A model generated the notes under the pieces. It saw only the letters and a program-made list of their open reading frames with translations. It did not search any database and was not told the DNA's origin. Below are positions 1-8,571 of a stretch of DNA of 49,517 bases, in pieces (position 1 is the stretch's first letter; every line of letters starts with the position of its first letter). Location: assembly GCF_001590865.1 (NCBI RefSeq), contig NZ_BBUY01000022.1, positions 1 through 49,517 of the forward strand. The letters run 5' to 3'. A program made the translations under genes and the position numbers. Source of the DNA: Streptomyces sp. NBRC 110611 (lineage in GTDB: Bacteria > Actinomycetota > Actinomycetes > Streptomycetales > Streptomycetaceae).

Positions 1-17
1 CCCTAGGGGAGCCGTCC

Positions 18-293
18 ATGTCGGTGCGGGAGCTTGATGCGGTGGCGGCCCTGGCACCGCTGGAGACGGAGCTGGCGATGATGACGGCCGTACGTCGGGT
101 CGCCACGAAGGAGATGGGGCCCACCGGAGCGGTGGAGGGCCTGGCGCCACTGGATCGCGTCCACGCCATCGCGATCTGCACCGCGGTCATGCTGCTGGAA
201 GCACGTGGCCGCACCACAGCCCTCAAGCAGCTCGATGCCGAAACCGTGCGGTATGAGCAGATGGGTTACCCCAGGCCCTACACGATCACGTGA
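18..293 (+). CDS. Hypothetical protein, 91 aa
   Basis: Small, mostly helical protein that I do not recognise. A purine-rich GGGGAG lies about 7 bases before the ATG, which supports the start. The protein is Ala/Leu-rich with acidic and basic residues spread through it and shows no signal peptide or membrane segment. It ends shortly before a converging gene. A structural or regulatory role is possible, but the sequence shows no domain. Confidence 0.5.
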   Translation: MSVRELDAVAALAPLETELAMMTAVRRVATKEMGPTGAVEGLAPLDRVHAIAICTAVMLLEARGRTTALKQLDAETVRYEQMGYPRPYTIT

Positions 294-318
294 CCGCCGT
301 GCGGCCGAGGGCGTCGGA

Positions 319-855
319 CTAGACGCCTCCCAGCTCGTTCACGATGGCCTCGATGACCGAGTCCGATCCCTCGATCTGTGCCGGCATCACGACGCCGACG
401 GTCCTTCGGTGTGCGGTTGCGCTTCCCGACAGCAGGGTCGGCACGGGGCTCTCACTCACGATGCGCAGCGCGCTGTGGCCGGGCGAGCCTTCAATCCGGT
501 AGCCGGTTTGAAGGCGCGACAGCCACGCGTCGTCCACCGCCACGGCTGTGCGGTTCACGGCCCCGACGCGGAGCCCCTTTGTCACCCAGACGGACCAGAG
601 GACCTCGCTCCAGCCGGATTCATCGGCTTCCGACGGAATGGCATCCGAAAGGTCCGGGTGCTCCGGAGCTACCCATCGTGACGGTTGGGCCTTGCGGATC
701 ACCCATTGCCCATCGCGGGACACCTCGTCGGGATCGAGGCCGGTGATGCCGCTCATGTCGAGAACGACATGACCGTCGGTAATCCGGTCGCCATGGACCC
801 AGACTTGGTTCTTGTTGACGACCCAGTCGCAGAGCCGTTCCATTGCTGCTGTCAC
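319..855 (-). CDS. Hypothetical protein, 178 aa
   Basis: Unrecognised protein, probably cytosolic, with many Trp residues and no signal peptide. I placed the start at a GTG preceded by GGGGAG at good distance; the frame remains open for 12 more codons upstream without a better ribosome site. The middle has short repeated Trp-containing strands (around ESGWSEVLWSVWV), suggesting a beta-rich fold. It converges on the small gene to its left. Confidence 0.55.
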   Translation of the reverse strand: MTAAMERLCDWVVNKNQVWVHGDRITDGHVVLDMSGITGLDPDEVSRDGQWVIRKAQPSRWVAPEHPDLSDAIPSEADESGWSEVLWSVWVTKGLRVGAVNRTAVAVDDAWLSRLQTGYRIEGSPGHSALRIVSESPVPTLLSGSATAHRRTVGVVMPAQIEGSDSVIEAIVNELGGV

Positions 856-1033
856 TCGTCGCGCTCCCCGGCAGAGACCGATAGTCTCCACGGTAGGTCA
901 GGCCGGTGGACGGCATCGGCCCAGACCGGCCGAACGTGGACCCCGAGCACCGCGTGCACCGTTGCCAGCCCTGCAGCGAAACGCGGCGGTTAACCGCACA
1001 CTCCCGCGTCGATGTGGGCCAGAAATCGAACAC

Positions 1034-1231
1034 ATGCTTGGATGGCTCGCCATGGAGTCCCCCAGCTATCACGAGCTCCTGCGGGCGCAGGTCGACTGGA
1101 ACCGTACATACGCGGCGCTCGCGGCCTCGCCGAGCAGCGCCAGCACGACAGCCCTGCGTCGCCGCCTCTTGCGGCTGTCTGTCCAGGTTTTCTGGCATCC
1201 GTTCTTTCCGCTGTTCAAATCTGTCTCATGA
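1034..1231 (+). CDS. Small unknown protein or gene remnant, 65 aa
   Basis: Short reading frame with actinomycete-like composition, containing a Tyr-His-Glu-Leu helix followed by Trp-Asn-Arg-Thr-Tyr and an Arg-rich tail. I have a loose memory of similar short proteins in Streptomyces but cannot name the family. No convincing ribosome site precedes the ATG, and it borders a decayed region, so it may be a fragment. The last codons overlap TGTCTCATGAG, a motif seen again as a full palindrome near 7733. Confidence 0.35.
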   Translation: MLGWLAMESPSYHELLRAQVDWNRTYAALAASPSSASTTALRRRLLRLSVQVFWHPFFPLFKSVS

Positions 1232-1320
1232 GGTGTGTGGTTCAGTCTCGATGCGTTGTGGCGGTGCGAGACAGGTGACGCTGGGCTCTCGGGCACCTGG
1301 GGAGGGGCGAGTGTGGATCT

Positions 1321-1506
1321 TGCATCGCCGCCGTCGACGACGCGGACCTCCCCGTCCACCTCACCGAGTGGCCGCAGTTCATCCACATCGACCCCCAGCG
1401 ACTCGCCATCCGCACCCACGGCCCGAAGGTCATCGACGGCCGCGACACCCTCGATACCGACCAGTGGCGCGAAGCTGGCTGGATGAGTCGAGCCCTCGGC
1501 TGTCCG
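1321..1506 (+). pseudogene. C-terminal remnant of UDP-glucose 6-dehydrogenase
   Basis: Translated from 1321 this stretch reads like the C-terminal end of nucleotide-sugar dehydrogenases: a HLTEWPQF segment, then VIDGRDTLD and a WREAGWMSRALG ending. In intact enzymes these follow the cofactor-binding and catalytic domains, which are absent here. No start or ribosome site exists for the fragment, and the frame runs on without a proper stop into unrelated sequence. Assignment rests on remembered family motifs. Confidence 0.5.
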
Positions 1507-1621
1507 TGGTCTCACGTGGAGTGGTCCGCTGATATGTCCGTCTCGACGCCGATGGCTGTCCCACCTCACGCGGCGGCCATCGGCATCGGTCCGACTCGGC
1601 GAGGATGCGAGGCGATCGGTC

Positions 1622-1940
1622 GTTCACGCGGCGGCCCGGAACGCCTGGATCCTGTTCGAGGACGAGGCATCACAGCCACTGACGCCGCCGCGCACAAGAA
1701 CCTGCGGTCGCGTAGGGGTAACTCCCGTCGTCAGTGTGCGCGGCCGTGGCTCCGGGAGGTCTCGATGGCCGGGATGGCCTGCTTCAAGCCGGGACAGCGG
1801 TCGCGTTTTCTCTACAGCTTCCGCGTCCACCGGGGCCGCAAGGGCGAACCGAAGGCTTTCACCTGGCAGGATTCACCGCGACCTGGTCCTCCGCGCACAC
1901 CGGCAGCTCCTCCGGCACCTCGCCGACGGCAGCCTTCACG
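1622..1940 (+). pseudogene. IS630-family transposase remnant, frameshifted
   Basis: Three reading frames carry consecutive pieces of one DDE transposase. The first reads NAWILFEDEASQ, matching the first catalytic Asp region, and continues to VVSVRGRGSGR. The second reads FKPGQRSRFLYSFRVHRG and GRKGEPKAFTWQD. The third reads HRDLVLRAHRQLL. The expected following VLVWDN motif is missing, so the copy is truncated as well as frameshifted and cannot be active. It abuts the broken lipoprotein gene to its right. Confidence 0.7.
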
Positions 1941-1961
1941 CCCCGCAGCGCAAGCAGGGCG

Positions 1962-2517
1962 GCGGCGCCCAAGCCGCTGTCCTCGGCCGTGCTGAGCAAG
2001 CGGCTGCTGACCGAGGATGACCTGGGCGAGGGCTACGTACGCAAGGCCGAGCGCACCCAGCGCAACGACGACGTCACGGTGGTCGGCTGCCCGGCGCTCG
2101 ACAAGCTCGGCGCGGAGGCGGCCACGGGCGCAAGCCTCGACTTCCCGCGCAAGGCGAAGATCTCCTTCACCTACAGCGCGAGCAGCACCCCCGAGGTGAG
2201 CGAGGAGCTGTACAGCGACACCGCGCAGAAGCTGTCTGCCGACGTCAGAGCCGCATCTTCGACGCGATGGTCTCCTGCCCGGAGTACCAGGTCGTCTCGG
2301 CAGTACCGCCATCGGCATGGCCACCCAGGCGACGACGGTTCCTGACCTCGGTGACGAGCAGTGGAGCCAGCTGCTCACCTACTCCGCGGGCGGGCAGCGC
2401 AGCGTCGTCAAGCAGACGGCGATCCGCACCGGGAACGTGGTGGTCATTGTCTCCGGCTCGCCGACCCTCGTGGACGCCCACCTGGACAAGGCCCTCGCCA
2501 AGGCCCAGTCCCGATAA
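1962..2517 (+). pseudogene. Lipoprotein/sensor-domain protein remnant with two frameshifts
   Basis: The reading starts at an AVLSKRLLTEDDLGEGY segment and passes through VTVVGCPALDKLG and EVSEELYSDTAQKL. It then changes frame near 2243 to read SRIFDAMVSCPEYQVV, and again near 2300 to read GSTAIGMATQ through to a normal stop. The joined product resembles exported PknH-sensor-like or lipoprotein domains of Streptomyces, from memory. The N-terminal signal is missing and replaced by transposase sequence, so the gene is broken by insertion decay plus frameshifts. Confidence 0.6.
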
Positions 2518-2529
2518 CCCCGCGTCCTC

Positions 2530-2574
2530 TGACGGTGTCCCTGCCGCTGCTGGGCAGCGGCAGGGACACCGTCA
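2530..2574. terminator. Strong perfect hairpin, 21-bp stem
   Basis: A perfect 21-bp stem (arms 2530-2550 and 2554-2574) closes on a 3-base loop just after the stop of the lipoprotein remnant. No U-tract follows, which is usual for Streptomyces terminators. Confidence 0.8.
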
Positions 2575-2801
2575 TATCGTCATCTGCTGCTAGTTCAGAG
2601 AATCCGAGACCCTGATCGCCTGGGCGGCGAGCACGGTGATGACCAGGCGCTTGACCCGCAAGGGCCCGGCCACCGCCTGGACGAGGAAGCCGCAGCCAAC
2701 CCGCTGACCAGGCCATTCACCGGATTGCGGGCCGCCCTCACCGAACTGCTGACGCCAGCGCAGGAACACCTGGAGCTGCAAGGCGGTCTGCCGTCCTCCA
2801 T
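2575..2801. other. Gene-free spacer, possible transposase tail
   Basis: No convincing gene. A short plus-strand peptide around 2610-2665 (IAWAASTVMTRRLTR) is reminiscent of the C-terminal end of IS5-like transposases, but it is too short to be sure. Otherwise I see only sequence between two large hairpins. Confidence 0.3.
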
Positions 2802-2850
2802 GCTTCACGGCTGCCCCCGCCCCCCGTGAGGCGGGGGGGAGCCGTGAAGC
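2802..2850 (-). terminator. Long hairpin terminator after the secreted-protein gene
   Basis: The arms begin GCTTCACGGCT and end AGCCGTGAAGC, with a G/C-run inner stem. The structure sits 3 bases beyond the stop codon of the minus-strand gene at 2854, as expected for its terminator. It may also stop transcription from the left. Confidence 0.8.
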
Positions 2851-2853
2851 GCG

Positions 2854-3333
2854 TCAGCCAGCGACCAGCCCTGTCTTGTGGGCGTTGGAGTTGACGAAGT
2901 CGAGGTAGAAGTAGACGCCGTCGCGGAAGTCCCTCCCCAGAACCTTCCACTGGCCGGCCTTTGCCGTGACCATGCGGTTGCAGGTTTCCTTGTTGGGATC
3001 ACGGTCCTTCAGGTAGCACAGCTTCACCCTCGTGTCGCGGTCCGCCTTGACCTGGATGTCCGCACACCGGTCGGTCGTCACGTAGTAGCCGGTGCCCATG
3101 GGGGCGTACTTCGTTCCGTCGTACTTCCATGCCCCGCGGAGGCAGGCGCCGGCGGCAGCAGCAGCGGTATCGCCGGCCGATGCCTGGGCCGACACCGACT
3201 TCTCCAACGCCGGTGCGGCGGTGGCGGTCCCGACAGCCCCGCCGAGGAGCTCGGCGGCGAGGACGCCTGCCGCGAGCGCGGTGGTGAAGACGCCTGCCGC
3301 GAGTGTGGTGGTGAGCTTCATACGAGTAGGCAC
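2854..3333 (-). CDS. Small secreted protein, 159 aa
   Basis: Exported protein of unknown function. The GTG start lies 4 bases after AAGGAG and gives an MPTRMK basic N-terminus, a hydrophobic Ala/Leu/Val helix to about residue 40, and an Ala-rich stretch ending near a possible signal-peptidase site (TATAAPA). The mature part has four Cys and a W-K-V-L-G-R-D-F-R-D-G-V-Y-F-Y-L-D-F pattern, suggesting a small disulfide-linked beta domain. It is transcribed divergently from the nSTAND gene and followed by a hairpin. An ATG four codons in is an alternative start. Confidence 0.7.
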   Translation of the reverse strand: MPTRMKLTTTLAAGVFTTALAAGVLAAELLGGAVGTATAAPALEKSVSAQASAGDTAAAAAGACLRGAWKYDGTKYAPMGTGYYVTTDRCADIQVKADRDTRVKLCYLKDRDPNKETCNRMVTAKAGQWKVLGRDFRDGVYFYLDFVNSNAHKTGLVAG

Positions 3334-3357
3334 AGTTCTCCTTCTGATGCTCGATTG

Positions 3358-3380
3358 CGGATGCCCGTCGGGGGCATCCG
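3358..3380. repeat. Short hairpin in the divergent intergenic region
   Basis: CGGATGCCC and GGGCATCCG flank a 5-base loop, about 25 bases upstream of the secreted-protein start. It could be a 5' leader hairpin or an operator. Confidence 0.5.
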
Positions 3381-3401
3381 TGGATGACTTCACCGGCTCG
3401 C

Positions 3402-3440
3402 GGATTGTTCGTCAGCCCTGCTCCGTGCGACGAACAATCC
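3402..3440. promoter_or_regulatory. 12-bp inverted repeat between divergent genes
   Basis: GGATTGTTCGTC (3402-3413) and GACGAACAATCC (3429-3440) are perfect complements separated by 15 bases. The arms are AT-richer than their surroundings and lie between two divergent genes, a typical place for an operator. A transcribed hairpin is the alternative. Confidence 0.55.
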
Positions 3441-3561
3441 CGTCGACGGGGCGCACGGGCACGTCTGCGGCGGGCGCGCGGTGGCCGGTTGGCCGAGACC
3501 TGGCTATGCGCCGTCGGTGGCGTTCCGTAGGTTGATGCCGCAGATCATCTGAGGGGGACGG

Positions 3562-6500
3562 GTGGGGCGCAGGGAGAAGCCGGTGGATCCGGCGGCGGGG
3601 CCGGTTCAGCGTTTCGCGTTCGAGTTGCGCAAGCTGCGTCAGGAGGCCGGCGGGCCGTCGTACCGGGTGATGGCAGAGCGGGCCCAGTACGGGGTGACTG
3701 CCCTGTCGCAGGCGGCGGCGGGGGAGAAACTGCCGTCGCTCCCGGTCGTCCTGGCGTATGTGACGGCGTGCGAGGGTGACCCCGCTTCGTGGGAGCGGCG
3801 CTGGCACGAGGCCGCGCGCGAGGAGGCCGGGCGGCGCTCTCCTGGGCCGGATGAGGAGGGGCCGGCGCCCTACCAGGGCTTGGCGCGTTTCGAGCCGGCC
3901 GACCACGAGCGTTTCTTCGGCCGGAAGCGGCTCGTGGACGAGGTGAGCGACATCCTGCGCGAGCACAGGTGCGTCGCCCTCGTCGGCCCCTCCGGAAGCG
4001 GCAAGTCCTCCCTGTTGCGCGCCGGATTGATCCCGCTCCTCCAGCGAGCGCAGGATCCCGTTCTACGGCCGGCGGCACTGCGGGTCCTCACGCCAGGCGA
4101 GCACCCCATCCGCACCCACCGCGATGTCCTTGCCCCCGCCCCAGCGGATGGCGACACCTGGCTGGTCGTCGACCAGTTCGAGGAGGTCTTCACCCTCTGC
4201 CGGGACGCCGGGGAGCGCGCCGAGTTCATCGACCTGCTACTGACCGCACACGCCCCGAACAGCCGACTGCGCGTGGTCCTGGGGATCAGGGCCGACTTCT
4301 ACGGCAGCTGTCTGGAACACCCCGGTCTGGTCCCGGTGCTGCGCCGGGCGAGCGTGCCAATCGGTCCGATGACACCTGAAGAGCTGCGGGAAGCCGTCGT
4401 CAAGCCGGCTGCCGCACACGGCCTGATCGTGGAACGGGCGTTGACGGCCCGGCTCGTCGAGGAAGTGGCCGACGAGCCCGGCGGGCTACCGCTGCTGTCC
4501 CATGCCTTGCTGGAGACCTGGCGCCTACGGCAGGGCCGCACGCTGACAATGGGCGCCTACGAGGCCGCCGGAGGTCTGCACGGCGCCATCGCCCAGACCG
4601 CGGAGAACCTCTACACGGCGCTCTCGCCGGATCAGCGCGCCGTCGCCCGCAGGATCCTGCTGCGGCTCATCACCCCCGGCCAGGGCGCCCCGGACACGCG
4701 ATGCCCGGTGGACCGCTCCGCACTGTCCGACCTGGGGAGTCCGGCCGACGATGCGGACGAGACCGGCACGGTCCTGGACCGGCTGGCGCGGGCCCGGCTG
4801 ATCACGCTCGACGAGGACACCGCCGACCTCGCACACGAAGCGCTGATCACCGCCTGGCCCCGGCTGCGCGGCTGGCTCGACGAAGACCGCGAACGGCTGC
4901 TCCTGCACGGCCGGCTCCGACAGGACGCGCGAACCTGGGAGGAGCTGGGCAAGGACCCCGGATCCCTGTACCGGGGCGTCCGTCTGGCCGAGGCCGAGGA
5001 GACGTTCGGCCCCGGCGCGGCGCCGGACGAACTCACCGCGGCGGAGGCCGAGTTCCTGACCGCCGGCCGGACCGCGCGTACCCGTGAGCGCAGGCGCCGT
5101 CGCGGCCTGGCGGCCTCCCTGGCCGTCCTCGTCGTCCTGTCCCTGATCGCGGGTGTGGTGGCCTGGCAGCAGAACCGTACGGGCGACCAGCGCCGGGCGG
5201 AGGCCACCTCTCGCCGCATCGCGTCGATCGCGGAAAACATGCGCGCCACGGATCCGGCCACCGCGATGCGGCTGAGCGCCGCCGCGTGGCGGATCAGCCA
5301 CACGGACGAGGCGAAGGCGGCGCTGCTGGGGGCGGTGACGCAGCGGGAGCAGGACTACTTCACGCTGCCCGGAGCGGGCACGGACGCTGAGACGCGGCTC
5401 AGCGCCGACGGACGGACGCTGGTGATGACCGGGGCGGGCCGGGTACAGCGCTGGGATGTGGCCGGCCACCGGCGGACGGGCGGGTTCCGGGTGACCGGCG
5501 GGGAGCACATGCTGGACCTCTCGCCGGACGGGCGGCTGCTGTTGCTGGCCGCGGGTGACCAGTTGGTGATCCGTGACGTCGCCTCCGGGAAGCCGGCGGG
5601 CCCGCGCTTCGGCGCCTCCTCCGCGGGCGCCAGGTACGCCCCGAGCGGACGCATGGTCCTCCTGGAAGGCGAGGACTCGGTCCGGCTGTGGGATGTACGG
5701 CGCGGGCGCGTCGTGTTCCAGCGCGAGGGCGGGAACATCGGTGAACCGGTCGTCAGTCGGGACGACAGGCGCATGGCGCTGTGCAGGGGACAGTCTCTGG
5801 AGATCTGGGACATCGCCGCGCGACGTCAGGTGCGTCCGCCCCGCCCGGCGGCGCTGTCGCGCGCCGCCTGCGGTACCGATGATGACCGCGGCGGCGGCAC
5901 GGTGTGGGAACTCGATCCGCAGGGACGCAGGCTGGCGGTCACAGGTGAGGGGGTGAGCATCTGGGACCTGAGCTCCGGCAAGGAGGAGCCCATCCTCGAC
6001 GACGCCACGGCGCCGCACTCCGTCCGCTTCAGCCGCGACGGACGGTTCATCTCCACGGCGGACGACCAGGGCATCACGCTGTGGCGACTCCCCGCGGACT
6101 CCGCTGGCGCCACCGACCACTCCGAGTTGATCTACGCGCATCGGCTGGCCGGCGAGCACGCCTCGGACCTCAGGCTGGATCTGGACCGGGGCGTGATCCG
6201 GTACGAGGAAGGGTCACGCGCGGGCACCGGCAACGTGCGGACGCTGTTCGTGGACGATGCCACCGCCTCCCGCTGGCGCCGGGAACCAACCGAAGAGACC
6301 GCGTTCAGCCCGGACGGGCGCCTGGTCGTCACGGCCCGCCTCGACGGCGAACGGATGCGGTTCGAAGCCCGCGCCACCGACGGTGGCGGCCGGGCGGCCG
6401 CTCTGCCGCCGGTCGGCTGCGCAACGGCCGACCGCCCGCTGCGGAAGAGCGAGTCGTGCTGGGCGCACCTGGCGTTCAGCGGCGACGGGCGGACTCTGGC

Positions 6501-7380
6501 CTACGGGGTCGGGGTGCGGGAGACGGACGCGCCGGACCCGGACCGGACCAGGATGCGCCCGGAACGGATCGGGGTGTGGAATCTCCGAGAGAACCGCAAG
6601 CGGGCGGAGCTCCTGCTCACGACGGACGGCGAGTGGGGGAAGAGCATCGATTCCATCGCGCTGAGCCCGGACGGCTCATCCCTCTTCGCCCTCCGGCAGG
6701 GCCCTGGAGCCGTGCTGGAGAAGTGGGACGTGCAGCATCGGACCAAGGTGGCACGCCAGGTGGAGACGGCCCCCGACGGAAGCGCCGTCTGGGCGCTCCC
6801 TCCCGAGGGTGCCATGGTGGTGCGGCCCGACGGACGACGGCTCGCCACCACCTACGGAATGGGCTTCACCTTGCCATCGGCCCACCGGACCACAGACAGC
6901 ACCGGACAGACAGAGGCCCGGGCACTCGCCTACAGCCCCGACGGCGAGCGGCTGGCCCTGGGCACGTCCTCCGGCCGGGTGGCCGTGTACGACGGCGACG
7001 CGAGGCGACGCGTGGGCTCGCTCTCCGGAACGTACTCGGAAGCCGCCCAGGAAAAGGAGCCGGTGACCGCCCTCGCCTACTCACACGACGGCACGACGTT
7101 GGCCGTGGGGGGGAAGGACGGCACGATACGACTGTGGGACGCCGCCTCGGGACATCCCTTAGGGAGCACGCTGACCACCACGACCGATCCCGTCCAGGCG
7201 ATCACGTTCAGCCCCGACGACCGGACCCTGCTAGTAGCCGGCGCGTACATCCCCCTCAGGACATACGCCATCGACCCCACCCGCGCCACCCACACCGTCT
7301 GCAAGCGCGCCCGCGGCGGCCTGTCCCGCGCCGACTGGGAGGCATACATCCCGGATATGCCGTACCGCGACATCTGCTGA
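3562..7380 (+). CDS. nSTAND-type NTPase with N-terminal helix-turn-helix-like region and C-terminal WD40 repeats
   Basis: Predicted signal-transducing ATPase, 1272 aa. Residues 15-85 resemble the XRE-like helical domain usual in Streptomyces members. YQGLARFEPADHERFFGR (104-121) opens the NTPase domain. Walker A is GPSGSGKSS (142-150) and Walker B is LVVDQFEEVF (201-210). A hydrophobic helix at about 514-534 follows an Arg-rich stretch and should span the membrane, leaving WD40 repeats (about 590-1250, for example GGKDGTIRLWDAASG) beyond it. Start is GTG after GAGGGGGA. STAND proteins act as stimulus-triggered switches in signalling and sometimes in phage defence; which applies here is unknown. 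No effector domain is visible. Confidence 0.85.
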   Translation: MGRREKPVDPAAGPVQRFAFELRKLRQEAGGPSYRVMAERAQYGVTALSQAAAGEKLPSLPVVLAYVTACEGDPASWERRWHEAAREEAGRRSPGPDEEGPAPYQGLARFEPADHERFFGRKRLVDEVSDILREHRCVALVGPSGSGKSSLLRAGLIPLLQRAQDPVLRPAALRVLTPGEHPIRTHRDVLAPAPADGDTWLVVDQFEEVFTLCRDAGERAEFIDLLLTAHAPNSRLRVVLGIRADFYGSCLEHPGLVPVLRRASVPIGPMTPEELREAVVKPAAAHGLIVERALTARLVEEVADEPGGLPLLSHALLETWRLRQGRTLTMGAYEAAGGLHGAIAQTAENLYTALSPDQRAVARRILLRLITPGQGAPDTRCPVDRSALSDLGSPADDADETGTVLDRLARARLITLDEDTADLAHEALITAWPRLRGWLDEDRERLLLHGRLRQDARTWEELGKDPGSLYRGVRLAEAEETFGPGAAPDELTAAEAEFLTAGRTARTRERRRRRGLAASLAVLVVLSLIAGVVAWQQNRTGDQRRAEATSRRIASIAENMRATDPATAMRLSAAAWRISHTDEAKAALLGAVTQREQDYFTLPGAGTDAETRLSADGRTLVMTGAGRVQRWDVAGHRRTGGFRVTGGEHMLDLSPDGRLLLLAAGDQLVIRDVASGKPAGPRFGASSAGARYAPSGRMVLLEGEDSVRLWDVRRGRVVFQREGGNIGEPVVSRDDRRMALCRGQSLEIWDIAARRQVRPPRPAALSRAACGTDDDRGGGTVWELDPQGRRLAVTGEGVSIWDLSSGKEEPILDDATAPHSVRFSRDGRFISTADDQGITLWRLPADSAGATDHSELIYAHRLAGEHASDLRLDLDRGVIRYEEGSRAGTGNVRTLFVDDATASRWRREPTEETAFSPDGRLVVTARLDGERMRFEARATDGGGRAAALPPVGCATADRPLRKSESCWAHLAFSGDGRTLAYGVGVRETDAPDPDRTRMRPERIGVWNLRENRKRAELLLTTDGEWGKSIDSIALSPDGSSLFALRQGPGAVLEKWDVQHRTKVARQVETAPDGSAVWALPPEGAMVVRPDGRRLATTYGMGFTLPSAHRTTDSTGQTEARALAYSPDGERLALGTSSGRVAVYDGDARRRVGSLSGTYSEAAQEKEPVTALAYSHDGTTLAVGGKDGTIRLWDAASGHPLGSTLTTTTDPVQAITFSPDDRTLLVAGAYIPLRTYAIDPTRATHTVCKRARGGLSRADWEAYIPDMPYRDIC

Positions 7381-7865
7381 AGCGGTCGCCGAAGCCGCTG
7401 GGCTGCTCGGGTGGTAGCCCCGAACCAGCTGCGGGTAGAGGAGCCGGTGTGGGGCGGCGGCCAGGTCCTGACGCTGACCGAGTACCTCGGCCGGACCGTT
7501 CGCCGGCACAGCCCGGTGGACCCACCGCGACCGTTGTCAAACATCCGGCAACGAGTTTACCTTCACACCACCGGCTGCGGACTGCGTCGGGGACGTCGAG
7601 ACCCCTGTCCTCGTCGCAGCCCTCCACCATGCTCGCCCAAGTTGTCTCAGCCGCCGTTACCCCACTGCGCCCCGAGGCTCTCGCCAACACCGCTAACCTC
7701 CAGGTCAATCGCGCGGCCAGCGTCCGACTACATGTCTCATGAGACACGCTGAGCGCGAAGAACATCCGCACTGGTCGACGCAAGGATGTTCGCCAGTGTC
7801 CCTGGTAGAGCTGCGTCGCCAGGCGCGGGTGCTGGAGACCAGTGCGGCATAGGCGGGTTGGTCCG
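7381..7865. other. Gene-poor spacer with a 14-bp palindrome
   Basis: About 485 bases with no gene I trust; open frames on both strands have poor coding character. The one clear signal is the perfect palindrome TGTCTCATGAGACA at 7733-7746. The 11-base left part recurs at 1223. It could be a regulator site, a recombinase site or the end of a lost mobile element. Confidence 0.45.
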
Positions 7866-8354
7866 GTGGGCGGTTCTCCGACGCAACCGTATGCCCGCAT
7901 AACCCTCATCCTTCCCAACAAGCAGACCGTCGAGGTACGGCTGTACGAGCGGCTGCAGACCACAGGGCGTTTTCCGTGGCGATTTCGTATCGGCGTTCCC
8001 TCGTGGGTGGCGACGGAAGACGGGGTGGAACCTGCCGAGTATTCGGTCTGGGTCACAGACCGGCAGCTGAGGCCGATCGAGGGAGTGGACCTATCAATGG
8101 TCCCGACGCATCGCAGCCTGGAGGCTCTCCCCACGCCGAAGCCTTCCGGCTGGGTCGTCCGCCCTGACCCGCAGCGCCGCGGCGGCACACTCGTCCACGA
8201 CGGTATATGCCAGCACGCGGGTGGCAAAGGTCGAGAGCTGAGTTTCCTGGAAGCGCTGGACGCGCTGATGCGTCCCGGCGCTAAAGCCTGCTACGACTGC
8301 GCCGCTGCCGAAGTCCTGCTCCCTGCCCTGGAATTGGGTCAGGAGTACGGCTAG
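7866..8354 (+). CDS. Hypothetical protein, possibly DUF6233-like
   Basis: Soluble protein of 162 aa. The C-terminal part (LVHDGICQHAGGKGRELSF, then ACYDCAAAEVLLPALELG) resembles the Cys-containing end of the DUF6233 family common in Streptomyces: one Cys in a C-x-H-like context and a C-x2-C pair. The N-terminal half is beta-rich with several Trp. I chose the GTG at 7866 because AGGCGGG precedes it; a GTG at 7842 is possible. Family assignment is tentative. No operon partner is visible. Confidence 0.55.
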   Translation: MGGSPTQPYARITLILPNKQTVEVRLYERLQTTGRFPWRFRIGVPSWVATEDGVEPAEYSVWVTDRQLRPIEGVDLSMVPTHRSLEALPTPKPSGWVVRPDPQRRGGTLVHDGICQHAGGKGRELSFLEALDALMRPGAKACYDCAAAEVLLPALELGQEYG

Positions 8355-8429
8355 TCGCCGTGGGCGGCCATATCCTTGCGATATCTCTCGGCTGAACGCG
8401 GGGATCCTCTGCCGTGCCGTGACGACGAA

Positions 8430-8458
8430 CGGCTCCGCCGAATCTTTCAGCGGAGCCG
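8430..8458. terminator. Bidirectional hairpin between converging genes
   Basis: CGGCTCCGC (8430-8438) and GCGGAGCCG (8450-8458) form a perfect 9-bp stem between a plus-strand gene ending at 8354 and a minus-strand gene ending at 8572. Confidence 0.7.
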
Positions 8459-8571
8459 CTCTGCGTGCGGCCGACCAGAGCCGACGCGCAGGGGTGGCCA
8501 CTACACGTCCTCGGGTCGCCACTGCAGCCCGAAGGGACGATCAGATAGCGCCGGTGGCGTGGTGGGATTGC

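Noticed and set aside
4525..6159. Long open frame of 544 codons on the minus strand
   Set aside because: It lies antisense to the nSTAND gene; its product is Arg/Gly/Pro-rich low-complexity sequence typical of GC-rich shadow frames.
6081..7742. 553-codon plus-strand frame overlapping the nSTAND gene end
   Set aside because: Shadow of the WD40 region in another frame with no domain, and no credible ribosome site.
7256..8227. 323-codon minus-strand frame across the 7.4-7.8 kb spacer
   Set aside because: Composition is noise-like and it overlaps coding parts of two plus-strand genes; no domain seen.
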